This document shows, one piece after another, positions 53,317 through 62,341 of a DNA stretch of 64,000 nucleotides (positions are counted from its first letter, which is position 1; the number at the start of each line of letters is the position of its first letter). The notes beneath the pieces are model-generated. The model was not told where the DNA came from, searched no databases, and saw only the letters and a list, made by a program, of their open reading frames with translations. The translations under genes and the position numbers were made by a program. The stretch is from Candidatus Accumulibacter affinis (GTDB taxonomy: Bacteria; Pseudomonadota; Gammaproteobacteria; Burkholderiales; Rhodocyclaceae), in NCBI GenBank assembly GCA_016713625.1, contig JADJOT010000010.1:62001-126000 (forward strand). The letters run 5' to 3'.

Positions 53317-53840
53317 CTGCCGGAACTCCTGCGGGTGCCAATGCCTCCACACCTCTGCGCTGCTTGCCTTCGCCCGTGAAGTGGGGCGCCGAGCCGCCGC
53401 CGAGGCGATCCGGCGAGCGCTCGACGATGGCAGCGTACGACCTGGAACCCGGCGGATCGCCCAGCGGCCGCAGCGTTCGTCTGGCGCGCCGCGCCGCCAC
53501 TCAACCTGTACAACCCAAGCGAGCCGCTGGCGGGGAACTGGCGGACCTGGGCGCTCGAAGACAGCAAGGAGATCTCGCCACCGCACCCGGTGCCGTTCGG
53601 TAGCGAGCGCTACTCGAACGAAGCGCAGGAAGTGCTGCGGGTGTCACGCGCCCTCACTCCCGAGCAGAAGCGCATGGCCGACGAGTGGAACCTCGACAAG
53701 GGTTCAGTGCCATTAGCAAGTGACCGGCCATCCGAAGGACCGACGAGCAGCAACCTTGTTGGACAAGGCTGTCGCTTGACGCAGGACAGGCCGGCGCCTA
53801 AGATCGCGGAGTTTTTGTGCCAAGGTGCCGTGTAGTGAGA
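53317..53840. other. decayed stretch between brnA and ispB
   Basis: About 520 bases; apart from the haloperoxidase-like fragment, no supported gene. ispB's promoter presumably lies in the last 100 bases. Confidence 0.5.
53461..53715 (+). pseudogene. fragment of a PAP2/vanadium-haloperoxidase-like protein
   Basis: One frame reads FVWRAAPPLNLYNPSEPLAG, NWRTWAL, then PHPVPFGSERYSNEAQEVLR and VSRALTPEQKRMADEWNLDKG. This matches the part of vanadium-dependent haloperoxidase-like proteins that reads P-PLxPLxGxWRxWAL...PPPPxxGSxxfxAExxEV...LTPEQxxIAdfW. The phosphatase core and both ends are missing. Confidence 0.5.
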
Positions 53841-54803
53841 ATGGAGCAGTTCTACAACCTGATCAGGTCCGATATGCAAGCTGTTGACGCGGTGATCCGC
53901 CAGCGGCTCCATTCCGAAGTCGTGCTGGTCCGGCAGGTCGCCGAGTACATCATTCAGAGCGGCGGCAAGCGCTTGCGTCCAATTCTGGTGCTGCTCTCGG
54001 CGCGTGCGCTTGGCTATCAGGGCAGCAATCATCACGAACTGGCGGCGGTGATCGAGTTTATCCACACGGCCACCTTGCTGCATGACGATGTGGTCGATGA
54101 TTCTGATCTGCGGCGCGGTCGGCAAACGGCGAACGCAATGTTCGGCAACTCGGCTAGCGTGCTGGTCGGTGACTTCCTGTATTCGCGTGCTTTCCAGATG
54201 ATGGTTGCGGTCAACGACATGCGCATCATGCGCGTGTTGTCAGATGCAACCAACGTCATTGCCGAGGGCGAGGTGCTGCAGTTGATGAACTGCCACAACG
54301 CGGACGTCGATGAGGCGGGCTATCTGCAGGTCATCCGCTACAAAACGGCGAAGCTGTTCGAGGCGGCAGCGCAACTGGGCGCGATCATCGGCGGCGCTTC
54401 GTCGGTCGTCGAGCAGGCGATGTCGACCTACGGGATACACCTGGGGACGGCATTTCAATTGGTTGACGACGTGCTGGACTATTCGGGTGCCGAACTGGAA
54501 ACAGGCAAGCATCTGGGCGACGACCTGGCCGAAGGCAAGCCAACGCTGCCACTGATTTTTGTGCTTCAAAAGGGGAGTGCAGAACAGGCGGCCTGTGTAA
54601 GGCGCGCGATCGAGAATGGCGGGCGGGACGACCTGCCCGAGGTGTCGGCAGCGATCCGCGCGACGGGGGCGCTCGAATACGCGAAAAGCAAGGCTGCGCA
54701 GGAGGCTGATCTCGCTGCTTCAGCGTTGGCGGTCCTGCCCACTTCTCAATACAAGGAATCCTTGCTAGAATTGAGCCTCTTCGCGGTAGCTAGAAGTCAT
54801 TAG
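53841..54803 (+). CDS. ispB: polyprenyl (octaprenyl) diphosphate synthase
   Basis: 320 aa. First aspartate-rich motif LLHDDVVDDSDLRRG, second FQLVDDVLDY, and GGKRLRPILVLL. Makes the ubiquinone side chain. The start is the ATG before EQFYNLI, after GTGAGA; the frame is open 8 codons further. Confidence 0.95.
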   Translation: MEQFYNLIRSDMQAVDAVIRQRLHSEVVLVRQVAEYIIQSGGKRLRPILVLLSARALGYQGSNHHELAAVIEFIHTATLLHDDVVDDSDLRRGRQTANAMFGNSASVLVGDFLYSRAFQMMVAVNDMRIMRVLSDATNVIAEGEVLQLMNCHNADVDEAGYLQVIRYKTAKLFEAAAQLGAIIGGASSVVEQAMSTYGIHLGTAFQLVDDVLDYSGAELETGKHLGDDLAEGKPTLPLIFVLQKGSAEQAACVRRAIENGGRDDLPEVSAAIRATGALEYAKSKAAQEADLAASALAVLPTSQYKESLLELSLFAVARSH

Positions 54804-54821
54804 CGCCGTCGTCGCTTCGGT

Positions 54822-54898
<77 letters not shown>

Positions 54899-55043
54899 AC
54901 CGTTGCGCGTCACTTCGTTTGTTTTCGCGCACTCAGACAGGTGCGCTGCCGTCGGCTCTCCCGCTGCTTCCATTCTGCCGGCGTTGCACTCCGCCAGCTG
55001 CGTCTTCTGCTATGCTTGAGCGCTCTGCAGGACTTCTCTGGCA

Positions 55044-55277
55044 ATGACGAAATACTTTCTGCTGTTCGCGCTGGTAATGTTTGTCTGGTGGCTTTGGCAG
55101 AAGTCGGCGTCCACGCGCGGCACGACTCGTCGTCCGGCCAACAAGCGCGAACCCGAGCGCATGGTTCAGTGTGCCCACTGTGGAGTCAACCAACCGGTCA
55201 GCGAGAGTATTCTGGCCGATGATCGCTATTATTGCTGCCCTGCGCATCTTCGTGACGCTCGCTCCGACCGCGCTTGA
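55044..55277 (+). CDS. PP0621 family small protein
   Basis: 77 aa. An N-terminal membrane helix (YFLLFALVMFVWWLW) and a small zinc-ribbon-like part with CAHCGVNQPVSES and YYCCPAHL. Same-strand leader of the pilSR block, as in other betaproteobacteria. Role unknown. Confidence 0.88.
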   Translation: MTKYFLLFALVMFVWWLWQKSASTRGTTRRPANKREPERMVQCAHCGVNQPVSESILADDRYYCCPAHLRDARSDRA

Positions 55278-55286
55278 GGGGCCATC

Positions 55287-56873
55287 GTGAGCACGGCAGC
55301 GCTCAGCGTGGAGCGCTTCTCCGAGGCGCACTGGAAATCGCTCCGGTACTTCAATCTCTATCGTTTCGCGGTCGCCACGCTGCTTTTTTTCTCGGTTCTG
55401 CTGTACCCCTCCGTTTTTCCTGTGCTCAGTCCGCACCAGGGCTTGCAGCACCTGGTACTGGCCAGCTTGTACCTGCTGAGTACTCTGCTGGCGCTGGTCC
55501 TGGCGGTTCGCTTTCGTCAGCATTCCAGCGCACAGTTGACCACCAGTGTGATGGTCGATGTGGTCGTCATGACCCTGTTGATTCATGTCGCCGGCGGTTT
55601 GGGCGGCGGGCTTGGATCGATGCTGCTGGTGACCCTGGCCGGCGCGGGCCTGGTCGGGGAGGGGCGCCTGGTGCTCTTCTATGCCGCGATGGCGACGCTC
55701 TCCGTTCTGTTTGAGCAGTCGTATCGCGCGGTACAGAACGACTTCGATGGGGCTGCATTCTTTCACGCGGGGGTATTCAGCGCCGGGTTCTTTGCGGTAG
55801 CCGTTTCGGCTCGTCTGCTGGCTCGTCGGGTGATCGCCAACGAGGCGCTGGCCAAGCAGCGCGGCACTGACTTGAACAACCAGACGTTGATCAGCCAGCG
55901 TGTGCTGGAGGAGATGCAGGATGGCGTTCTCGTCCTCAGCCATGATGGCCGGATCAGGCAGAGCAACCCGCGCGCCAGGCAGTTGCTGAGATTGAATGGT
56001 GGCAGCAAGGCCTTGCTCGGCGATTGCTCGCCCGAATTGGCGCGCGCTTTCTTCGCTTGGTGTCGGGAAGCCAACGATGCAGCGGTGCAGGTACGGGTAC
56101 CGGTGAATGCCATGCAGTTGCAGGTGCGCTTCACGCGGACCGGGAGCACGGAAAATGATGTGCTGGGCTTTCTCGAGGACATGGGGCGCCTGCAGGAACG
56201 GGCACAGCAGATGAAACTGGCAGCGCTCGGGCGACTGACCGCGAGCATTGCGCATGAAATTCGTAATCCACTCTCGGCGATCAGTCATGCGGGCGAGTTG
56301 CTACGCGAAGAACTGCGCGGCCAGCTGTATGACCGCCTGTTACGAATCGTGCTTGACAATTCCCAGCGTCTGGAACGTATCGTGAGCGATGTTCTCGAAC
56401 TCGGGCGCCGCGATCGCAGCTATCGCGAACTGATCAACCTGCGCGAAGCCTTGCCAGCGTCCGTGGAAGAATACCTGGTCAAGGAACAGTTGCCGGGAGA
56501 GGTGGTTTGCCTCGAGTTTTCGGGAATGGCCACGCTGTTTTTCGATCGTTCCCATTTTCATCAGGTGTTGTGGAACCTACTCGGCAACGCGCTGAGGCAT
56601 TCGCAGGGGGCGGTCGGCAGTGTTCGCGTCCTGGTTTGTGATGGCCTGCTTGCTGACCAGGTAGAACTGCATGTGATTGACGATGGTGAGGGAGTTGACG
56701 ATGATTGTCGCGAACAGATCTTCGAACCGTTCTTCACCACACGTCCGCATGGTACCGGCCTGGGTCTTTACATCGCGCGTGAACTTTGCGAAGCGAATGG
56801 AGCGCAGCTTGATCTGCAGCGGCCAGGACCGGGTGCAGATTTTCGGCTTTTGGGGAGGGCGGTCGGGTGTTAG
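55287..56873 (+). CDS. pilS: PilS-type sensor histidine kinase
   Basis: 528 aa. Six helices at about 25-185; PAS region (RVLEEMQDGVLVLSHDGRIRQSN); H-box ASIAHEIRNPLSAISHAGELL; G-boxes DDGEGVDDDCREQIFEPFFTT and GTGLGLYIARELCE. In Pseudomonas PilS senses pilin and controls pilA. GTG start; overlaps pilR by 7 bases. Substrate pilin genes are not in this window. Confidence 0.92.
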   Translation: MSTAALSVERFSEAHWKSLRYFNLYRFAVATLLFFSVLLYPSVFPVLSPHQGLQHLVLASLYLLSTLLALVLAVRFRQHSSAQLTTSVMVDVVVMTLLIHVAGGLGGGLGSMLLVTLAGAGLVGEGRLVLFYAAMATLSVLFEQSYRAVQNDFDGAAFFHAGVFSAGFFAVAVSARLLARRVIANEALAKQRGTDLNNQTLISQRVLEEMQDGVLVLSHDGRIRQSNPRARQLLRLNGGSKALLGDCSPELARAFFAWCREANDAAVQVRVPVNAMQLQVRFTRTGSTENDVLGFLEDMGRLQERAQQMKLAALGRLTASIAHEIRNPLSAISHAGELLREELRGQLYDRLLRIVLDNSQRLERIVSDVLELGRRDRSYRELINLREALPASVEEYLVKEQLPGEVVCLEFSGMATLFFDRSHFHQVLWNLLGNALRHSQGAVGSVRVLVCDGLLADQVELHVIDDGEGVDDDCREQIFEPFFTTRPHGTGLGLYIARELCEANGAQLDLQRPGPGADFRLLGRAVGC

Positions 56874-58237
56874 CAGGCAAGACAGAGCGTCGCGCGCGCG
56901 GCGACTTGGCGCGAGTATTGGTGGTCGACGATGAGGCAGATATTCGTGAGCTTCTCGATCTCACCCTCGCTCGCATGGGGATCTCGACAGACCTCGCGGC
57001 GAGCGTGGCCGAGGCGCGAAAGTTTCTCGAACAGCAGCGCTATCAACTGTGTCTGACCGACATGCGTCTGCCGGATGGCGAGGGTCTGGAGATCGTGCGG
57101 CTGATCGGCGAGCGCTATGGCGAGACGCCAGTAGCGGTGATCACGGCCTTTGGTAGTACGCAGAACGCGGTCGCCGCGCTGAAGGCAGGGGCCTTTGACT
57201 ATCTGGCAAAACCGGTCGCGCTGGAACAATTGCGCAGCCTGATCAAGTCGGCGCTGAGCCTGCCACGGCGGCGGGGCGGCAGCGAAGGAGAAGAGTCTGG
57301 CGGCCAGGCTGCACAACTGATCGGGCGCTCGGCGGCGATGGAACAGGTCCGTGAGATGATCGACAAGCTGGCGCGTAGCCAGGCACCAATCTACATCTCC
57401 GGGGAGTCTGGTACCGGCAAGGAACTGGCAGCGCGGCTGATCCACGATCGGAGTGCGCGTCGCGCCGCGCCATTCGTCCCCGTAAACTGCGGGGCGATCC
57501 CCGAAAACCTGATGGAGAGCGAGTTTTTTGGCTATCGCAAGGGTGCGTTCACGGGTGCGGACAGCGATCGCGAGGGTTTCTTCCAGGCCGCGCAAGGGGG
57601 AACGCTGTTTCTCGACGAGATCGCTGATTTGCCACTGCTCATGCAGGTCAAGCTGTTACGCGCAATTCAGGAAAAGAGGGTGCGCAAGGTCGGCAGCACG
57701 ACCGAAGAAGCCATCGATGTGCGTATTATTTCGGCAACCCACCATCTGCTCATGGATTGTGTCGATGCTCGGACGTTTCGCCAGGATCTCTATTACCGGG
57801 TGAACGTCATCGAACTCAAGATGCCGCCGCTACGCGAACGCAACGAGGATATCGAGCCCCTGGTAGATGCCTTGCTGCTGCGCATCTGCGGCGAGCATGC
57901 GCCCCGCCTGGAGCCGCAGGCATTGGCGGCGTTGAAAGCCTACAGCTTTCCAGGCAACGTACGGGAACTCGAAAACATTCTCGAACGTGCTACCGCGCTG
58001 TGCAATGAACACGTGGTGGTTCTCGCCGATTTGCAGTTGGCACCGGTAATGGCGGCCAGCGACAGCACTGGTCGGGAAGGTGAAACACTTGACGACTACA
58101 TTAACCGGGTCGAGAAGCTGGCCATCCTGGAAGCGCTGAACAAGACCAATTTCAACCGTACTGCCGCGGCAAGGCTGCTCGGTGTGACCTTCCGTTCGCT
58201 GCGTTACCGCGTCGAACGCCTCGGCATCGAGGAGTGA
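56867..58237 (+). CDS. pilR: PilR-type NtrC-family response regulator
   Basis: 456 aa. Receiver (VLVVDDEADIREL, Asp in LTDMRLPDGEG), sigma-54 AAA domain (GESGTGKELAARLIH, GAFTGADSDREGFF, GNVRELENILERA) and Fis HTH (NRTAAARLLGVTFRSLRYRVE). Activates sigma-54 promoters such as pilA. GTG start behind GGGGAGGG. Overlaps ampD (GTGA). Confidence 0.94.
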   Translation: MLAGKTERRARGDLARVLVVDDEADIRELLDLTLARMGISTDLAASVAEARKFLEQQRYQLCLTDMRLPDGEGLEIVRLIGERYGETPVAVITAFGSTQNAVAALKAGAFDYLAKPVALEQLRSLIKSALSLPRRRGGSEGEESGGQAAQLIGRSAAMEQVREMIDKLARSQAPIYISGESGTGKELAARLIHDRSARRAAPFVPVNCGAIPENLMESEFFGYRKGAFTGADSDREGFFQAAQGGTLFLDEIADLPLLMQVKLLRAIQEKRVRKVGSTTEEAIDVRIISATHHLLMDCVDARTFRQDLYYRVNVIELKMPPLRERNEDIEPLVDALLLRICGEHAPRLEPQALAALKAYSFPGNVRELENILERATALCNEHVVVLADLQLAPVMAASDSTGREGETLDDYINRVEKLAILEALNKTNFNRTAAARLLGVTFRSLRYRVERLGIEE

Positions 58238-58815
58238 CTCCGCTGCGCACGGCCGTGGGCCGAGGACCCGGCGCCGATGGCTGGCTGGCTGGCGCGCGGC
58301 GGATCGAGTCGCCCAATTGCGACGAGCGCCCCGAGGGTGCGGTGGTGTCACTGGTCGTCGTCCATGCCATCAGCCTGCCGCCGGCGCAGTTTGGCGGCGA
58401 CGACATCGTGCAGCTGTTTACCAATCGACTCGACCCTGCGGCCGACACCTACTTCGCGCAGATCAGCCATTTGCGGGTTTCGGCGCATTTCCTTATTCGC
58501 CGCGACGGCGAATTGATCCAGTTTGTCTCGTGTCGGGAGCGTGCCTGGCATGCTGGCCTCTCCTCATGGCAGGGGCGACCACGTTGCAACGACTTTTCGT
58601 TGGGCATTGAATTGGAGGGCTGCGATGACGTGCCTTTCGAACCGCCGCAGTACGGTTGCCTGGTGGACCTGCTCAGGCGGCTATGCGCGTCCTACCCAAT
58701 CGCGGCAGTGGTCGGCCATAGCGACATCTCGCCAGGTCGGAAGACTGACCCGGGCCCGCGCTTCGACTGGCATCGCCTGGCCGCCTTCGGAAAGCTGCCC
58801 GGAGTTCTCTACTGA
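58234..58815 (+). CDS. ampD: 1,6-anhydro-N-acetylmuramyl-L-alanine amidase
   Basis: 193 aa. Zinc ligands in VVVHAISLPP (family usually HNISLPP), and GHSDISPGRKTDPGPRFDW near the C-terminus; SLGIELEGCDD is conserved. Cytoplasmic cell-wall recycling; affects beta-lactamase induction elsewhere. GTG start coupled to pilR stop. Confidence 0.94.
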   Translation: MTPLRTAVGRGPGADGWLAGARRIESPNCDERPEGAVVSLVVVHAISLPPAQFGGDDIVQLFTNRLDPAADTYFAQISHLRVSAHFLIRRDGELIQFVSCRERAWHAGLSSWQGRPRCNDFSLGIELEGCDDVPFEPPQYGCLVDLLRRLCASYPIAAVVGHSDISPGRKTDPGPRFDWHRLAAFGKLPGVLY

Positions 58816-58873
58816 CCACCGCGGCGCATCGATCACCGCTTGGCCGATGGCCCGTTCGGCCGATTGGCAAGAC

Positions 58874-60034
58874 TCATCCGAGAAAGCCGCGGATTCTGTC
58901 GACTGCTTCGGCCAGACGTTCGAGGTCCGTGGTGTAAGCAAAGCGCAGATATTTCTCCGGCGCATGCGTGCCGAAATCGAGGCCGGGTGTGGCAGCGACG
59001 CCAACCGTTTCGAGCAGTTTGCGAGCGAAGCGATCGCTATTGTCAGTCAAGCCGCTGCAATCAGCATAGAGGTAGAAAGCGCCGGCTGGTTTCGCGGTCA
59101 GGCGGAAACCGAGTTCTGCGAGCGCCGGTCCGAGGAAGTCGCGCCGACGCCGGAACTCTGCGCGTCGTCCTTCGAGGATGTCGATGGTCGACGGTGCAAA
59201 GGCCGCCAGCGCAGCATGCTGTGCGGGCGTCGATGGGGAGATAAAAAGATTCTGCGCCAGCTTTTCAATGTCGCGCACAAAGCGTTCGGGGACTACCAGC
59301 CAACCCAGCCGCCAGCCGGTCATGTTGAAGTACTTGGAGAAGCTCTGCACGATGAAGATGTCGTCGCCGAACTGCAGGGCTGTTGGAGCGTCACCTTCAT
59401 AGGTGAGGCCGTGGTAGATCTCGTCGACAATCAGTTGCCCCTGACGATGACGAACGAAATCTGCCATGGCAGCCAGTTGCTCGCCGCTCAGCATGGTTCC
59501 CGTCGGGTTGGCCGGTGAGGCCAGCAGGATCCCGGCTGTGCGCTTATTCCAGTGTGTTTCGAGGTCTGCAAGGGTGGGTTGAAAGTTGCTCTGCGGGCCG
59601 ACCGGTATGCCGATCGGGATGCCTTCAAAGCTGCGCACGAAGTGGCGGTTGCACGGATAGCCAGGGTCGGAGAGCAGCCATTCGCTGCCCGGCTCGGCGA
59701 GGCAGGCGAGGGCCAGCAGCAGGGCCCCGGACGCCCCGGCAGTCACCGCTATACGTGCAGCAGGGACGTTGATGCCGTAGCGTGTCTGGTAGAAGTCGGC
59801 GATGCTGCGTCGCAATTCGGGCAGACCGAGTGCCGGCGTGTAGAACACGCAGCCGCTCTCGAGGCTGGCACGGGCAGCGGCGATGATCGGTGCTGGGGTC
59901 GGGAAATCGGGTTCGCCGACTTCCATGTGAACGATGTCGCGACCCTCGGCTTCCAGCGCGCGTGCACGCGCCATCAGTTCCATGACGTGAAAGGGGGCAA
60001 TGTTGGCGAGGCGGCTGGCGGGAAAACTGGGCAT
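58874..60034 (-). CDS. class I/II PLP-dependent aminotransferase
   Basis: 386 aa. PLP lysine in VQSFSKYFNMTGWRLGW, phosphate-binding AGASGALLLAL, and SPANPTG. Start ATG before PSFPASRLANI. Resembles the alanine/aspartate-type aminotransferases found beside ampD in betaproteobacteria; exact substrate not determinable. Convergent with ampD. Confidence 0.88.
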   Translation of the reverse strand: MPSFPASRLANIAPFHVMELMARARALEAEGRDIVHMEVGEPDFPTPAPIIAAARASLESGCVFYTPALGLPELRRSIADFYQTRYGINVPAARIAVTAGASGALLLALACLAEPGSEWLLSDPGYPCNRHFVRSFEGIPIGIPVGPQSNFQPTLADLETHWNKRTAGILLASPANPTGTMLSGEQLAAMADFVRHRQGQLIVDEIYHGLTYEGDAPTALQFGDDIFIVQSFSKYFNMTGWRLGWLVVPERFVRDIEKLAQNLFISPSTPAQHAALAAFAPSTIDILEGRRAEFRRRRDFLGPALAELGFRLTAKPAGAFYLYADCSGLTDNSDRFARKLLETVGVAATPGLDFGTHAPEKYLRFAYTTDLERLAEAVDRIRGFLG

Positions 60035-60092
60035 GATCTGGCGATGGCGTTTGTGGTGAAGCGAACAGTGTAAGCAGACGACTCGAGATCGG

Positions 60093-60120
60093 CAAAAAAA
60101 AGGCCGCCCGCGGGCGGCCT
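60093..60120 (-). terminator. Rho-independent terminator of pckG
   Basis: AGGCCGCCCGCGGGCGGCCT (60101-60120) is a perfect palindrome; reading leftward it is followed by a run of T (A8 at 60094-60101 on the + strand). It stands 18 bp after the pckG stop. Confidence 0.93.
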
Positions 60121-60138
60121 CTGGATCCGGTCGGGCGT

Positions 60139-61977
60139 TCAGGCGGCCTGGAATTCCTTCTCGAATTTGTCGCGGACGTCTGCCAGCTTGGCGGGCAACT
60201 TGTCGCCCATCTTGCCGAACCAGTCCTTGACCCCTTCCAGTTCGCTTAGCCAGGCCTGCTTGTCGAGGCTCGTGACACCGGCAAATTCAGCCTTGGAGAA
60301 GTCGGTGCCGGACCAGTCCATATCCTCGTAGTTGGGCATCCAGCCGAGGGTTGTTTCCGTGCCGGAGGCTTTGCCCTCGCAACGTTCGATGATCCACTTG
60401 AGAACGCGTGCATTGTCACCGAAGCCGGGCCAGGCGAATTGCCCCTTCTCGTTCATGCGGAACCAGTTGACCATGAAGATTGGCACCGGCTTGTCGGTGA
60501 CGCTACCCATCTTCAACCAGTGGTTATAGTAGTCGGCCATGTTGTAGCCACAGAACGGCAGCATGGCGAACGGGTCGCGACGAACGACGCCCTGCTGGCC
60601 AAAGGCGGCAGCAGTGGTTTCCGACCCGAGCGTGGCCGCAGCATAGACACCGTGCTCCCAGTCAAGGGTCTGGCAAACCAGAGGCACGGTCGAAGCGCGA
60701 CGGCCACCGAACAGGAAGGCCGAGATCGGCACGCCTTCGGTGCTCTGCCACTGGTCGTCGATGCACGGGCATTGTGCGGCTGGCGCGGTGAAGCGCGAGT
60801 TCGGGTGCGCTGCCTTGGTACCCTTTTCCTTGGCGATCTCAGGCGTCCAGTCGTTGCCCTGCCAGTCGGTGGCGTGCGCCGGTGCCGGACCCATGCCTTC
60901 CCACCAGACGTCGCCGTCGTCAGTCAGCGCGACGTTGGTGAAGATGGTGTTCTCGGCGAGCGAGGCCATGGCGTTGAAGTTGGTCGTGTCGTTGGTGCCC
61001 GGAGCAACGCCGAAGAAGCCGGCTTCCGGGTTGATCGCGTAGAGACGGGTGACGCCGTCCTTGTCCTTGCGCGGCTTGATCCAGGCGATGTCGTCACCGA
61101 TGGTGGTGATCTTCCAGCCGCTCAGGCTTTTCGGCGGAACCAGCATCGCGAAGTTGGTCTTGCCGCAGGCCGATGGGAAGGCGGCGGCGACGTAGTGCTT
61201 GACACCGGCAGGCGATTCGACACCGAGAATCAGCATGTGTTCGGCCAGCCAGCCGTCGTCGCGTGCCATGTTGGAAGCTATCCGCAAGGCCAGACACTTC
61301 TTGCCGAGCAGGGCATTGCCGCCGTAGCCCGATCCGTAGGACCAGATCTCGCGCGTTTCGGGATAGTGCACGATGTACTTGGTCGTCGGGTTGCAGGGCC
61401 AGCGCGGATCCGTCTGGCCGGGTTCCTTCGGCGCGCCGATCGAGTGCACACAGGGAACGAAAACGCCGTCGGTGCCGAGGACCGGGAACACGTCCTTGCC
61501 CATACGGGTCATGATTCGCATATTGACCACGACGTAGGCACTGTCGGTGATCTCGATGCCGATCTGGGCGATCGGCGAGCCGATCGGACCCATCGAGAAC
61601 GGGATCACGTACATGGTACGGCCCTTCATGCAGCCCTTGAACAAGCCGCTGAGGATGCCGCGCATCTTGGCCGGGTCTTCCCAGTTGTTGGTCGGGCCGG
61701 CGTCTTCCTTCTTCTCCGAACAGATATAGGTGCGATCTTCGACGCGGGCAACGTCGGAAGGATCGGAGAAAGCCAGGAAGGAGTTCTTGCGCTTGGTGAG
61801 CTTGATGAAGGTGCCGGCTGCGACCAACTCTGCGCAGAGGCGATCGTATTCTTCCTGCGAACCGTCTGCCCAGACGACCTGGGAGGGCTCGGTGAGTGCC
61901 GCGATCTCGGCAACCCATTGTTTCAGGCGTTCATGTTTGACGTAATCGGGGGCATTGATGGAAACAGTCTGGTTCAT
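60139..61977 (-). CDS. pckG: phosphoenolpyruvate carboxykinase (GTP)
   Basis: 612 aa. GTP-type signature: FPSACGKTNFAML P-loop, TIGDDIAWIKP metal site, and FLFGGRRASTVPLV. Interconverts oxaloacetate and PEP, central to gluconeogenesis or to anaerobic redox balance in polyphosphate accumulators. ATG 61977 preferred; a GTG three codons earlier is possible. Its leader contains a terminator-like hairpin. Confidence 0.97.
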   Translation of the reverse strand: MNQTVSINAPDYVKHERLKQWVAEIAALTEPSQVVWADGSQEEYDRLCAELVAAGTFIKLTKRKNSFLAFSDPSDVARVEDRTYICSEKKEDAGPTNNWEDPAKMRGILSGLFKGCMKGRTMYVIPFSMGPIGSPIAQIGIEITDSAYVVVNMRIMTRMGKDVFPVLGTDGVFVPCVHSIGAPKEPGQTDPRWPCNPTTKYIVHYPETREIWSYGSGYGGNALLGKKCLALRIASNMARDDGWLAEHMLILGVESPAGVKHYVAAAFPSACGKTNFAMLVPPKSLSGWKITTIGDDIAWIKPRKDKDGVTRLYAINPEAGFFGVAPGTNDTTNFNAMASLAENTIFTNVALTDDGDVWWEGMGPAPAHATDWQGNDWTPEIAKEKGTKAAHPNSRFTAPAAQCPCIDDQWQSTEGVPISAFLFGGRRASTVPLVCQTLDWEHGVYAAATLGSETTAAAFGQQGVVRRDPFAMLPFCGYNMADYYNHWLKMGSVTDKPVPIFMVNWFRMNEKGQFAWPGFGDNARVLKWIIERCEGKASGTETTLGWMPNYEDMDWSGTDFSKAEFAGVTSLDKQAWLSELEGVKDWFGKMGDKLPAKLADVRDKFEKEFQAA

Positions 61978-62341
61978 GGTAATCACTCTCGAAGGAAGGT
62001 AGAGAAGCGGAAGTTACCGTGCAACGGCGCGTGCAGAGCAAAAGCAAAAAGGCCGGGAGCCGGAATGGTTTTTCCGGCCCAGTCGTGTACGACGCGTCGG
62101 TCGCGGCTGGCGAAAAGCGAGCCCAGTGCAGAAGGGTGAGAACAGCATGCTAGGCGTGGGTACTACAAGGTTGTCAGGGTTTGTGTAATTATGCCACAGG
62201 TCCGGTGTGCACCAACGGTCGATTGGCAAGTGCTGTGCCTGCCCTGGCGCTATGGCCCCGGGTAACCCTTCGGTAACGAAATGACCACTGGCAAGGCAGG
62301 CGCAGCTGCCGTGGCTGGAACCTCTTGAGGAGAGATGAATC
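61978..62341. other. divergent region between pckG and maeB
   Basis: About 364 bases holding regulatory sequence for two opposed C3/C4 enzymes. Besides the hairpin at 62046-62080, I see AT-rich patches near 62173-62196 (TTGTCAGGG...TTGTGTAATTATG) that may carry promoter elements. No gene seen. Confidence 0.5.
62046..62080 (-). promoter_or_regulatory. terminator/attenuator-like hairpin in the pckG leader
   Basis: Reading leftward: GGCCGG ... CCGGCC followed by TTTTT, about 70 bases before the pckG start. The same arms contain a second pair, CCGGAA/TTCCGG with a 6-base loop, which excludes the first. This looks like a two-state RNA switch; the ligand is unknown. Confidence 0.5.

Noticed and set aside
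60439..62139. 566-aa plus-strand frame opposite pckG
   Set aside because: Antisense shadow of a strongly conserved enzyme.
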